Source of the DNA: Jannaschia sp. CCS1
Lineage (GTDB): Bacteria > Pseudomonadota > Alphaproteobacteria > Rhodobacterales > Rhodobacteraceae
Assembly: GCF_000013565.1 (NCBI RefSeq)
Contig: NC_007802.1
Span: 3,162,001-3,226,000, forward strand
DNA length: 64,000 nucleotides
Direction: 5' to 3'
This document shows, piece after piece, positions 15,881 through 24,602 of this stretch. The notes under the pieces were generated by a model. It saw only the letters and a program-made list of their open reading frames with translations. It made no database searches and was not told where the DNA came from. Position 1 is the stretch's first letter, and the number at the start of each line of letters is the position of its first letter. The translations under genes were made by a program, and so were the position numbers.

Positions 15881-16753
15881 CTATTTGTGATCGAACAGCG
15901 GATGCGCCACGGGATCTTTCGCGCGCAAAAGGTGCTGGCGGAAGATCTGGCCGTAGCTGGCATAGCGATATCCGTCATTGCAGCGCAGGTATTTGTCCTT
16001 GTTTGCCGCATAAAGGCGCGGCAACCGATACCACGGCACAAGGGGATGCATGTGGTGGACGACGTGAAAATTGTTGTTGAGAAAGAGGAAGGCCAAAGGT
16101 CCCCGATCCTCCACAATCACCGTGCGCCCCCGGGCGCGGAGGTGGGCCTGATGCTCCAGAAACGTCCGGATTTTCAGCAGCGAGAGACCGCCGTAGCAGG
16201 CCAGCGCATAAACCCAAAGCGGCGTCGGGGACAGGGTCACGACCGCGATGATGGGCAGGGCGGTGGCGACATGCAGGCCCCAGGCGAATGCGACGCCCCG
16301 GTCCCCCGCCCGGATCAGGCGCGCATCCCCCGCCATGAAGGCAATCTGACCCAGCAGTGGCCCGATCAGAATCCGGCCCAGAAGCGTGTTGTTGGCCGCC
16401 AGGACCATCCGGCACAGTCGCGGCAGGGCGGCCCAGGCCACCGGGTCCAGATAGTTGCTTTCGGGATCATCGTAGGGATCGGTCAGGCTGGCGTCTTTGT
16501 GATGCGCCAGATGCGTATCACGGAAGCGGATGAAGGGAATGGCGAGGTTTAGGGAGCCGATGACCAGCGCCTCGGACAGGGCGCGATTGGCGAAAGGGTG
16601 GCCGTGCAACACTTCATGTTGGAGGGAGGATTGGAGCGCAATCACCGGGATCAGAAGGATCAGCGCCAGACCAGTGGGTGCCAGAAACAACACCGCAATC
16701 CAGGCCGCGTAGCATCCGATGATCAGGGCCAGCGTCGGCCACCGTGTCTGCAT
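15881..16753 (-). CDS. Membrane fatty acid desaturase
   Basis: A 290-residue membrane di-iron desaturase with the three histidine boxes HEVLHGH (about 46-52), HLAHH (about 81-85) and HVVHH (about 228-232) and hydrophobic helices between them. Such enzymes introduce a double bond into acyl chains (or hydroxylate carotenoids in related groups) using O2 and electrons from ferredoxin or cytochrome. It is transcribed divergently from an XRE-type regulator across 105 bp, which suggests control by that regulator. Confidence 0.88.
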   Translation of the reverse strand: MQTRWPTLALIIGCYAAWIAVLFLAPTGLALILLIPVIALQSSLQHEVLHGHPFANRALSEALVIGSLNLAIPFIRFRDTHLAHHKDASLTDPYDDPESNYLDPVAWAALPRLCRMVLAANNTLLGRILIGPLLGQIAFMAGDARLIRAGDRGVAFAWGLHVATALPIIAVVTLSPTPLWVYALACYGGLSLLKIRTFLEHQAHLRARGRTVIVEDRGPLAFLFLNNNFHVVHHMHPLVPWYRLPRLYAANKDKYLRCNDGYRYASYGQIFRQHLLRAKDPVAHPLFDHK

Positions 16754-16834
16754 TCTGTTCGCCTCTCCTATTCACAGATCCGTGTTACCGCCCCTTGCAT
16801 GTCAGGAGCAGTCAGGGTTTTCTCTACATTAACC

Positions 16835-16866
16835 CAACGATGCTGGATTTACTCAACGATGCTGGA
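16835..16866 (+). repeat. Tandem 13-bp direct repeat at the start of the XRE regulator
   Basis: CAACGATGCTGGA occurs at 16835-16847 and again at 16854-16866, a 19-bp period. The second copy contains the proposed start codon of the regulator. It could be an operator for self-regulation or a small local duplication. Confidence 0.6.
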
Positions 16867-17722
16867 CATGTTCGACAAACGCAGCCGCGCGCAGTTGTTC
16901 CGAGAGCGGCTGGTCGCGGCCCTGACCACCTCCGGCCTCAGCCGTGCCGCCCTGGCCCGCGCGGTGAAGGTGGACCGCTCCACCATAACCCAGATGCTGG
17001 CGGAAGATGACGCGCGCGTACCCGGTGGCCATGTCGTAGCGTCGTGCGCGCAGGCGCTGGATGTGTCCGCCGACTGGCTTCTCGGCCTCACCGACCGGCC
17101 CGAACAGGCGGGCAAACTGCTCGCGTCCAGCCTGTCGATTTCCGAGACCGGGCGCGCCACGACGCTGGATGATCAGATCTTCGAATGGCAGCGCGAGGCG
17201 GAGGGCTACAAGATCCGCCATGTCCCCGCGACCCTGCCCGATATCCTGAAAACCGATGCCGTACTGCGCTGGGAATACGCCCCCCTCACCCACCGCCGCC
17301 CGGATGAGGCGATTGATGCCGCCGCGTCCCGGCTGGATTGGCTGACCCGGACACTCAGCGATTTTGAGATGGCGATGCCGGTCCATGAGTTGGAATGTTT
17401 CGCGCGGGCAGAGGGGTATTATGCAGGCCTCAGCGCGCAGATCCGGACCGGGCAGCTGGATTGGATGATACAGACCTATGACCGCCTGTTCCCCGGCCTG
17501 CGGATCTTCCTCTATGACGCACGCACCACCTTTTCCGCCCCGGTCACGGTGTTTGGCCCGAAGATGGCGGTGATCTATCTGGGGCGTCACTATCTGGCGT
17601 TCCGGGACCGGGACCGCGTGCACGCCATGGCGCGCCATTTCGACGGGCTGGTGCGCGACGCGACGGTTGCCTCCCACGACGTGCTGGACTGGCTGAAGGA
17701 CCTGCGCGCTCAGGTGCGTTGA
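16859..17722 (+). CDS. XRE-family transcriptional regulator
   Basis: A 287-residue protein. The N-terminal part (about residues 10-70) is a helix-turn-helix with LSRAALARAVKVDRSTITQM followed by a second helix ending in VSADWLLGLT. The C-terminal 200 residues are an unrecognised domain probably used for ligand sensing or oligomerisation. The start is the ATG at 16859, or the ATG three codons later; upstream in-frame sequence belongs to the region opposite the desaturase. It is transcribed divergently from the desaturase, so control of membrane lipid desaturation is a reasonable inference. The stop overlaps the convergent SGNH-hotdog gene by 13 bases. Confidence 0.82.
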   Translation: MLDMFDKRSRAQLFRERLVAALTTSGLSRAALARAVKVDRSTITQMLAEDDARVPGGHVVASCAQALDVSADWLLGLTDRPEQAGKLLASSLSISETGRATTLDDQIFEWQREAEGYKIRHVPATLPDILKTDAVLRWEYAPLTHRRPDEAIDAAASRLDWLTRTLSDFEMAMPVHELECFARAEGYYAGLSAQIRTGQLDWMIQTYDRLFPGLRIFLYDARTTFSAPVTVFGPKMAVIYLGRHYLAFRDRDRVHAMARHFDGLVRDATVASHDVLDWLKDLRAQVR

Positions 17723-18837
17723 GCGACGGATCGCCCGAACCCGTCAGGCAGGGACAACGGCCCATGGGCCACCTTCGCCCGCCCCAGCCAATCGGCAATG
17801 CGCTCAGGCGGCAAAGCAGATGTCCGCGCGCGCAAATCCATATGCAGCAACAACTGCTCCCCCGTGGCGCACAGTGCGTCGCCCACCCACATCTCATGCC
17901 AAAGATGCAGCTTCTTGCCGCCCCCCTGCACCACCCGTGTGGTGACCCGCAGCGCATCCCCGATGCTGACTTCGCCCAGGTGGCGGATGTGTGTTTCCAC
18001 CGTGAAGACCGACGCCCCGGCCGCGACGCAATCCGCGTCCATGCCCGCCCAGTGCAACATCTGATCGGCCGCGTCAGAGAAGGCCGTCAGGTAGAACGCC
18101 TCGTTCATGTGGTTGTTGTAATCCACCCAGTCCGGCGGCACGGCGCGAGCCAGCGTCACCGGCGGCTCCGGCGCTGATGGGTCGGGGGCGGGCAGACCGC
18201 CGCCGGTCTTGGGCGGCGCGGCGAGCAGGGCATCGACGTGGGGGATCAGCCCCATGGCCAGCGCCCGGTGCCCGTCCGCCTCCAGATGCACGCCATCCAC
18301 AGGCGACACCTCTGCGTAATCGCCCGCCCGCGCGAAGCCTGCGCCCACCCGCAAAGCTGCCGCTTCCAGATGGCCGTCCAACCCCGCCTGCCGGGCCTCC
18401 GCCCCCGCGAACGCATCGGCCAGCACGCCCGTTTCCGTCACCGGGGCGGGGCTGACGACCAGCACCTTCGCCGCGGGCACCAGCGCGCGCACAATCCCCA
18501 CCAACCGCTCCACCGATTTGGCGATGTCAAAGGCGGAGGTCGCGAAGCGCGGCTTCAGATCATTCGTGCCCAGCAGGATCACCACCGCGTCCAGCGGCAC
18601 GTGGCTCAACAAAACTGCGGGCAAAACCGCCGCGCCATTGCGCGCTCCGCCGTCAACTGGGTCCTCAAAAACCGTCGTGCGCCCAGGCAGCCCTTCGGTG
18701 AAAACACTGTGTCCCGTCTGCGCGGCCAGCACGTCGGGCCACGGCACGCCCGGCGCAAACCGATCCGACTGGCCCAACACGCGCAGCGGCACCGTGCCGT
18801 GGGAGTTGCTGTCGCCAAAAATCAGAATCCGTTTCAT
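17710..18837 (-). CDS. Fusion of SGNH/GDSL hydrolase and hotdog thioesterase
   Basis: A 375-residue two-domain protein. Residues 1-205 are an SGNH hydrolase with the block I motif FGDSNSHG (S10), the block III motif GTND at 90-93 and a D181-G-V-H184 catalytic pair. A Pro-rich linker (about 206-227) leads to a hotdog thioesterase domain (228-375) with PPDWVDYNNHMNEAFYL, which resembles the betainyl-CoA/4HBT-like thioesterases. Both active sites look intact, so a two-step ester/thioester hydrolase is possible. The physiological substrate is unknown. The frame is continuous across the junction. Confidence 0.85.
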   Translation of the reverse strand: MKRILIFGDSNSHGTVPLRVLGQSDRFAPGVPWPDVLAAQTGHSVFTEGLPGRTTVFEDPVDGGARNGAAVLPAVLLSHVPLDAVVILLGTNDLKPRFATSAFDIAKSVERLVGIVRALVPAAKVLVVSPAPVTETGVLADAFAGAEARQAGLDGHLEAAALRVGAGFARAGDYAEVSPVDGVHLEADGHRALAMGLIPHVDALLAAPPKTGGGLPAPDPSAPEPPVTLARAVPPDWVDYNNHMNEAFYLTAFSDAADQMLHWAGMDADCVAAGASVFTVETHIRHLGEVSIGDALRVTTRVVQGGGKKLHLWHEMWVGDALCATGEQLLLHMDLRARTSALPPERIADWLGRAKVAHGPLSLPDGFGRSVAQRT

Positions 18838-18853
18838 CGGGCGGGGGGTCCCT

Positions 18854-19897
18854 TCAATAAGGCATCGGATGCTGGCGATGGGTCTCGTTCAACGCGTCCA
18901 TCACCTCATCCGACAGAACCATATCCTTGCCCTCGATGATATGGGCCAGCTGCGCGGTCGTGGTCGCTCCGAAGATGGTCGAGACCGCGAAGGGCCGCTG
19001 AACGGTGAAGGCCAGCGCCATATGCACCGGGTCCAGGCCGTGTGTCTTCGCCACCTCCAGATACGCCTGCGCCGCAACGAACGCCCGCTTGGTCTTGCGC
19101 CCGCCCAGATCCGGGGTCAGGGACATGCGGCTGCCCTCTGGCACCGCGCCGTCCTGGTATTTTCCGGTCAGCAATCCGGTGGCCAGTGGTGAGAAGGCCA
19201 GCAACGTCACCTTCTCGTGGAACGACAGCTCTCCCATATCGGTGTCATAGACCCGGCACAGCAATGAGTATTCATTCTGCACCGTCTGCACCCTTGGCAG
19301 GCCATGCTCTTCCGCCAGCCGCAGCCACTGCGCAGTGCCCCAGGCGCTCTCGTTCGACAGCGCAAAATGCCTGATCTTGCCCGCCGTCTGCGCCGCACGC
19401 GCCGCCTCCAGCACATCGCGCATGTTGTCGAGGATCTCCGCCCGGTCCCCCTTGGGCGCATAGGTCCAGTTCTGCCGGAACATGTAGCTGCCCCGGTTGG
19501 GCCAGTGCAGCTGGTAGATATCAACGTAGTCGGTTTGCAGGCGGCGTAATGAGCCCTCCAGCGCCTCCGTGAACGTGGCCCCGGTGATCGGCTGGCCGGG
19601 CCGCACGAACCCCTCGTTATAGCCCGAGACCTTGGTGGCCAGCTTATACTCCCCCCGCCGCGCCGCAGTCTTGGCGTTCCAATTGCCAATCACCGTCTCG
19701 GTGCCACCCACCGTGTCGGCGCTGACGGGGTTCACCGGATACATCTCGGCGGTGTCGATCACGTCGATCCCGGCCTCCAGCGCCATGTCCATCTGGGCGT
19801 GGGCCTCTGCCTCGGGCGTCTGGGTGCCCCAGGTCATGGTGCCCAGGCAATAATCGGTGATGGTCTCGTCGGTCGAGCCAAGGGGGATCGCGCGCAT
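18854..19897 (-). CDS. Aldo/keto reductase
   Basis: A 347-residue AKR-superfamily NADPH-dependent oxidoreductase. The catalytic tetrad is visible as D and Y in DVIDTAEMYP, K in LATKVSG and H in YQLHWPNRG, with a cofactor-binding C-terminal part (IFGATTTAQL). It is of the Tas/YajO-like group; the substrate is not known. The ATG at 19897 begins MRAIPLGSTD; a longer frame upstream is not conserved in type. It lies 16 bp downstream of the SGNH-hotdog gene start on the same strand and may share its transcript. Confidence 0.88.
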   Translation of the reverse strand: MRAIPLGSTDETITDYCLGTMTWGTQTPEAEAHAQMDMALEAGIDVIDTAEMYPVNPVSADTVGGTETVIGNWNAKTAARRGEYKLATKVSGYNEGFVRPGQPITGATFTEALEGSLRRLQTDYVDIYQLHWPNRGSYMFRQNWTYAPKGDRAEILDNMRDVLEAARAAQTAGKIRHFALSNESAWGTAQWLRLAEEHGLPRVQTVQNEYSLLCRVYDTDMGELSFHEKVTLLAFSPLATGLLTGKYQDGAVPEGSRMSLTPDLGGRKTKRAFVAAQAYLEVAKTHGLDPVHMALAFTVQRPFAVSTIFGATTTAQLAHIIEGKDMVLSDEVMDALNETHRQHPMPY

Positions 19898-20285
19898 GGT
19901 GGGGGTAAATCCTTTGAGGGGGGGGTGTAGAGGCCAAACTAACCTTGTTTCAGATGGGTGCAAGGCTTCAGAATACATGCGGAAAAACGCCCCCCCCCCG
20001 TTCCGCGCGGCCCCGCCCCGATCCGTCATCATGACCGCCCTGACGTCTGGCGCTTAGGTGGTTTTGATATCGCCAGTGCCCGCTGCGGTAATGGCTCCGG
20101 CCCGCCTGCCCCCGATGCACCCGCCGATGCCGGTCCTGGCCCGCGGAAGAGACCCGGGGGGTCTGATCTGCGTGGACGGATCCCGCACCAAACACCATGT
20201 CACCCGGATCAACGCCACACCCCCTTGCACCCCTGCGTCAAGAGGCGCACACCGGGCGCAGTCCAGCGCCCCAAGGCATCGATCC
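19898..20285. other. 388-bp divergent intergenic region (aldo/keto reductase / MFS)
   Basis: No convincing gene. Open frames here lack coding signs. It must hold the promoters of both flanking genes. A G8 run (19918-19925) and a C10 run (19990-19999) are the only structured features I see. Confidence 0.6.
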
Positions 20286-21506
20286 ATGCGCCTCCTGATC
20301 TCTTTCGCGGCCCTCTTTCTTTCGGTCATCCTGTTGCAATTGTCGTCCAGCGGCGTCGGGCCGCTCGACGTGCTATCGGGCACGGCGCTGGGGTTCACCA
20401 ACGGTCAGATCGGCCTTCTGGGCTCGGCGCATTTCCTGGGCTTCTTCATCGGCTGCTGGTGGGCCCCGCGCCTGATGGGGTCAGTCGGGCATTCCCGCGC
20501 ATTTGCCGTGTTCACCGCCATGGGGGCGATCGGCCTTCTGGCGCATATGCTGGTGATTAACCCCTATGCCTGGGCCGCGATGCGCATTTCCACCGGGCTG
20601 TGTATTGCGGGCTGTTTCACGGTGATCGAGGCCTGGCTGCAAGCCAAAGCCACGAACGAGACCCGGGGCCGCACCATGGGCGTCTACCGGATGGTCGACA
20701 CTGGCGGGCAGCTGGCAGCGCAATTCATGATCGGTGTGCTCGCGCCCGCGTCCTACGTCTCCTACAACCTGCTGGCGATCCTGTGTTGTGCGGCGCTTTT
20801 GCCCCTGACACTGACCCGCCTGAAGCAGCCCGAGAGCCATGGCACACCGCGCCTGCGCCCCCTCATGGCGTGGCGATTGTCGCCCCTGGCTGTGAGCGGT
20901 GTCGCGGTGGCGGGCGTGTCGTCTGCATCGCTGCGGATGACCGGCCCGCTTTATGGCCAGCAGGTGGGGCTGGAGGCCAGTGACATCGGCCTGTTCCTCG
21001 CCGCATTCGTGCTTGGCGGGGCGCTGGCGCAGTGGCCTGCGGGCTATCTGGCCGACCGCTATGACCGGCGGCGCGTGCTGATCGGGTTCTCCATGGCCTC
21101 CATCGTGTCCTGCGCCGTGACCATCGCGGTGCCGGGCCTGGGGCCCATCGGCATCTTCGGGGCGGCGCTGCTGTTCGGGGCCACGACCTTTCCGATCTAT
21201 TCCGTCTCTGCCGCCCATGCCCATGACTGGGCGAGCGACGATCAACGGATCGAGCTGTCGGCCGCGCTGATGTTCTTTTTCGCCTGTGGGGCCATCGTCG
21301 CCCCGCTAACGACCTCGGGCCTGATCAGCGCCTTCGGCCCGGCGGCGCTGTTTTACTTCATCTCCGTCGCCCACGCCCTGCTGATCGTGTTCAGCCTTGT
21401 GCGCATGGGCCGCCGGGCGGCGTCCGGCACCCGCAAACCCTACATCTGGATCCCGCGCACGTCGTTTCAGGTCGGCCGCATCTTCCGGCGCGGAAACGAC
21501 CCATAA
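20286..21506 (+). CDS. Major facilitator superfamily transporter (YcaD-like)
   Basis: A 406-residue protein with about twelve hydrophobic helices. The MFS signature between helices 2 and 3 is weak, and a clear GYLADRYDRRRVL motif follows helix 8. The sequence style (ETRGRTMGVYRM, TTFPIYSVSAAHAHDW) resembles the YcaD/CobB-like MFS group. The ATG at 20286 is chosen because hydrophobic helix 1 starts at once; the longer open frame upstream is Pro-rich and unlike an N-terminus. The substrate is unknown. Confidence 0.85.
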   Translation: MRLLISFAALFLSVILLQLSSSGVGPLDVLSGTALGFTNGQIGLLGSAHFLGFFIGCWWAPRLMGSVGHSRAFAVFTAMGAIGLLAHMLVINPYAWAAMRISTGLCIAGCFTVIEAWLQAKATNETRGRTMGVYRMVDTGGQLAAQFMIGVLAPASYVSYNLLAILCCAALLPLTLTRLKQPESHGTPRLRPLMAWRLSPLAVSGVAVAGVSSASLRMTGPLYGQQVGLEASDIGLFLAAFVLGGALAQWPAGYLADRYDRRRVLIGFSMASIVSCAVTIAVPGLGPIGIFGAALLFGATTFPIYSVSAAHAHDWASDDQRIELSAALMFFFACGAIVAPLTTSGLISAFGPAALFYFISVAHALLIVFSLVRMGRRAASGTRKPYIWIPRTSFQVGRIFRRGNDP

Positions 21507-21579
21507 CGCCCAATCCCGGCCCTAATTCTGACGCCATCCCCTGCCACACAGGCGCCAACTTGAACTGGCCGGGCGTCCC

Positions 21580-22704
21580 ATGACCTTTCTTCTCCGCACC
21601 CTTTGCGCCGTGATCGGTGCTGCTTTCTTGTTTGCCGTGGCCAATCTGGCACTGTCGGGCCTGCCGTCAGACGCGCCGCCGGTGGCACTTGCCTCCGACG
21701 CCGCGACGCGCGCGCCGGGCACGCTGCGCGATGTGCCGCAACCGCTCCTCGGCGGGGCCTCCTCGCAGGTTTACCCAGCCGCCGCGCCCTCCGCGCTGGC
21801 CCAGGGGATTGAGGCCGACTGGCGCGATTGGGCGGCGACCCATGGCATTGCTGAGGGCGCGTTGGTCGTGCTGTTTCCAAACGGCACGATGCACCGCGTC
21901 GCGATGGAGCGCGCCACAACGACCTCCGTCCCCGTCGCCAGCCTGTCGAAGGCCATCACTGGCATCTGCCTGGATATTGTGCTGCGCGAACAGGGGCTAA
22001 GCTGGTACACGTCGCTGGGGGATATCGCGCCGCAGATGTCCGACGTGCGCGTCACGCCACAGCGCTGGAACGACCGCATTACGCTGGCGGCGCTGGCCAA
22101 CCACACCTCCGGCCTCGCGCCGGACCTCACGCAGGGCACCATGGGCAGCACGCTGCACGGCGCGCTTGGCCTGCACCGCCGCATCGCGTCCGAAGCCCTG
22201 CGCGAAGAAAACATGCAGGGCACCGCGCGGGATTATGTCTATAGCAACACCAACTACGCCGTCCTGGGCGTCGTGATTGAGGCATTGACCGGCCAATCCT
22301 ACAGCGATGCCTGCCTGGACCGGGTCATCGCGCCTGCGGGCATCACCGATGCCGTGATCCACGGGGCCATGGGCTCCCGCTCCTCCTTCGCCGGGTGGGA
22401 GATGTCGGCAGAAGCCTACGCGCGGCTGGCGCAGCATTGGTTCTCAGGCACCGCCACTGATCTGGTCGCGCGCCCGTTTGATCGCCCCATGCACAACAAT
22501 TACTCCATCGGCTACGTCATCCACGGGCGCGGGGACGCGGCTCAGGTCTCCCACGCGGGTCACTTCTGCAACCGGGATGGGACAGGCACCGGCGCGTATT
22601 TCCACGCGCGCGGCGACGGGGTGGTTGTGTCCGCCAATTGGTCCGGCGGCTGCGTCTCCGCCACCGATACCGGGCTTGACGTCGCCATCGCCAACCGGAT
22701 GTGA
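21580..22704 (+). CDS. Serine beta-lactamase-like hydrolase (class C/PBP fold)
   Basis: A 374-residue protein with an N-terminal signal or anchor (about residues 1-27). The beta-lactamase-fold motifs are present: S-L-S-K (SxxK) in VASLSKAITG, Y-S-N in VYSNTNYAVLG and H-A-G near residue 327 in the third position. These point to an EstB/class-C-like serine esterase or DD-peptidase rather than a proven antibiotic-resistance enzyme. It lies between the MFS gene and metG on the same strand, with 73- and 87-bp gaps. Confidence 0.82.
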   Translation: MTFLLRTLCAVIGAAFLFAVANLALSGLPSDAPPVALASDAATRAPGTLRDVPQPLLGGASSQVYPAAAPSALAQGIEADWRDWAATHGIAEGALVVLFPNGTMHRVAMERATTTSVPVASLSKAITGICLDIVLREQGLSWYTSLGDIAPQMSDVRVTPQRWNDRITLAALANHTSGLAPDLTQGTMGSTLHGALGLHRRIASEALREENMQGTARDYVYSNTNYAVLGVVIEALTGQSYSDACLDRVIAPAGITDAVIHGAMGSRSSFAGWEMSAEAYARLAQHWFSGTATDLVARPFDRPMHNNYSIGYVIHGRGDAAQVSHAGHFCNRDGTGTGAYFHARGDGVVVSANWSGGCVSATDTGLDVAIANRM

Positions 22705-22791
22705 CACCACGATTGTCTGTGGGGGCACTGGCCTTGCGCGGACCGCGGCGTTAAAGCTGCGCGCAACCGCATGCTTTGAAAGCCCGTTTCG

Positions 22792-24504
22792 ATGTCCACC
22801 ACCTCCCGCACGCTTATCACCAGCGCCATTCCCTACATCAACGGGATCAAGCATCTGGGCAATCTCGTGGGCTCTCAATTACCCGCCGATCTCTACGCCC
22901 GTTACTTGCGCGCGCGGGGCCAGGAGGTCTTGTTTCTTTGTGCCACCGACGAACACGGCACGCCCGCCGAATTAGCGGCGGCCAAGGCCGGCAAGCCCGT
23001 GGCTGAATATTGCGCGGACATGCACGCGGTCCAGGCCGAGATCGCGCGTGGCTTCCGCCTGTCTTTTGATCATTTCGGTCGCTCCTCCTCGCCGCAAAAC
23101 CATGCGCTGACGCAACATTTTGCGGGCAAGCTGGCCGATGCCGGTCTGATCGCTGAGGTCGAGGAAAAGCAGGTCTATTCCCACGCCGACGGGCGTTTCC
23201 TTCCCGACCGCTACATTGAGGGGACCTGCCCCAATTGCGGCTACGACAAGGCCCGTGGCGATCAATGCGAGAACTGCACCAAGCAGCTTGACCCGACCGA
23301 TCTGATCAACCCGCGCTCCGCCATCTCAGGCTCCACTGATCTGGAGGTCCGCGAAACAAAACACCTCTACCTGCGTCAATCGCAGCTGCGCGGACAGCTG
23401 AGCGATTGGATTTCGTCCAAAACCGACTGGCCCATTCTGACCACCTCCATCGCGAAGAAATGGTTAAACGACGGCGACGGATTGCAGGACCGCGGCATCA
23501 CCCGGGACCTTGACTGGGGCGTGCCCGTGAAACGCGGCGACGCGGACTGGCCCGGCATGGAAGGGAAGGTCTTCTACGTCTGGTTCGACGCCCCGATCGA
23601 GTATATTGCCTGCGCGGCGGAGGCTGTGGAGGAAGGCAGTATTTCTGATTGGGAACGCTGGTGGCGTGTGGATAAGGGCGCGGATGATGTCCGATATGTG
23701 CAATTCATGGGGAAGGACAACGTGCCGTTCCACACCCTGTCTTTCCCGGCCACGATCCTTGGCTCCGGTGAGCCCTGGAAGCTGGTCGACTACATCAAAT
23801 CCTTCAACTATCTCAACTATGATGGCGGCCAGTTCAGCACCTCACAAGGGCGCGGCGTGTTCATGGATCAGGCGCTGGAGATCCTGCCGTCCGATTACTG
23901 GCGCTGGTGGCTTCTGTCCCACGCGCCCGAAACCTCGGACGCGGAATTCACGTGGGAGGCGTTTCAACAGGACGTCAATAAAGACCTCGCCGATGTGTTG
24001 GGGAACTTCGTCAGCCGCATTACCAAATTCTGCCGCTCCAAATTCGGGGAGGTGGTGCCCGAGGGCGGCGACTACGGGCCGCAGGAAACGGCCCTGATCG
24101 CGGATCTCGACAAGCGCCTTGCCGCCTATCAGACCCACATGGACGCCATCGACATCCGCAAGGCCGCCGCTGAGTTGCGCGCCATCTGGGTCGCGGGCAA
24201 CGAGTATCTGCAATCGGCCGCCCCCTGGACTGCCTTCAAGACGGACCCGGACCGCGCCGCCGCGATCACTCGCTTCGCCCTGAACCTGATCCCGTTTTAC
24301 GCGGGCCTCTCCGCCCCGTTTATCCCCGATGCGGCCCAGGCCATGGCCGAGGGCATGCACACGAACCTGACCTGGCCGAAGGACGCACGCCTCACCACCC
24401 TGCCCGCCGGTCACGCCTTCACGGTGCCCGACGTGCTGTTCGCGAAAATTGCCGATGAGCAGCGCGAAGACTGGGCCGCCCGGTTCTCTGGCGTTCGGGA
24501 TTAG
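22792..24504 (+). CDS. metG: Methionyl-tRNA synthetase
   Basis: A 570-residue class I synthetase that attaches methionine to tRNA. The HIGH equivalent is KHLGN at about 20-24. A zinc knuckle C146-x2-C149...C159-x2-C162 is present. The anticodon-binding helical domain follows from about 400. There is no C-terminal dimerisation domain, as expected for this length. The KMSKS loop reads Q347-F-S-T-S351 followed by QGRG, so both lysines are missing. The adenylate site otherwise looks complete, for example [10 protein letters not shown]-like [11 protein letters not shown]. It should be the essential housekeeping enzyme. Confidence 0.93.
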   Translation: MSTTSRTLITSAIPYINGIKHLGNLVGSQLPADLYARYLRARGQEVLFLCATDEHGTPAELAAAKAGKPVAEYCADMHAVQAEIARGFRLSFDHFGRSSSPQNHALTQHFAGKLADAGLIAEVEEKQVYSHADGRFLPDRYIEGTCPNCGYDKARGDQCENCTKQLDPTDLINPRSAISGSTDLEVRETKHLYLRQSQLRGQLSDWISSKTDWPILTTSIAKKWLNDGDGLQDRGITRDLDWGVPVKRGDADWPGMEGKVFYVWFDAPIEYIACAAEAVEEGSISDWERWWRVDKGADDVRYVQFMGKDNVPFHTLSFPATILGSGEPWKLVDYIKSFNYLNYDGGQFSTSQGRGVFMDQALEILPSDYWRWWLLSHAPETSDAEFTWEAFQQDVNKDLADVLGNFVSRITKFCRSKFGEVVPEGGDYGPQETALIADLDKRLAAYQTHMDAIDIRKAAAELRAIWVAGNEYLQSAAPWTAFKTDPDRAAAITRFALNLIPFYAGLSAPFIPDAAQAMAEGMHTNLTWPKDARLTTLPAGHAFTVPDVLFAKIADEQREDWAARFSGVRD

Positions 24505-24516
24505 ATCTGCACTGAC

Positions 24517-24549
24517 GCACCTTTTGGGCAATTTCGCGCCACAAGGTGC
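24517..24549. terminator. Possible hairpin between convergent metG and FAD oxidase genes
   Basis: Inverted repeat GCACCTT (24517-24523) / AAGGTGC (24543-24549) with a 19-base loop, in the 98-bp gap between two convergent stop codons. The long loop and missing U-tract make it a weak terminator candidate. Two AAAAACTAC copies follow. Confidence 0.3.
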
Positions 24550-24602
24550 AGCAATCGTGTAGTTACAGAAAAACTACGGAAAAACTACAGGTTCTTGCAC
24601 CC

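Noticed and set aside
16598-16858. N-terminal extension of the XRE regulator
   Set aside because: The extra 87 codons lie antisense to the desaturase N-terminus and lack regulator similarity; the helix-turn-helix begins just after 16859.
19958-20560. Plus-strand open frames between the aldo/keto reductase and the MFS gene
   Set aside because: They are Pro/Arg-rich, run out of frame into the MFS gene and show no recognisable motif.
21580-22704. Antibiotic-resistance beta-lactamase
   Set aside because: The SxxK, YxN and HxG motifs fit the broad serine-esterase/PBP family; nothing in the sequence or context indicates resistance.
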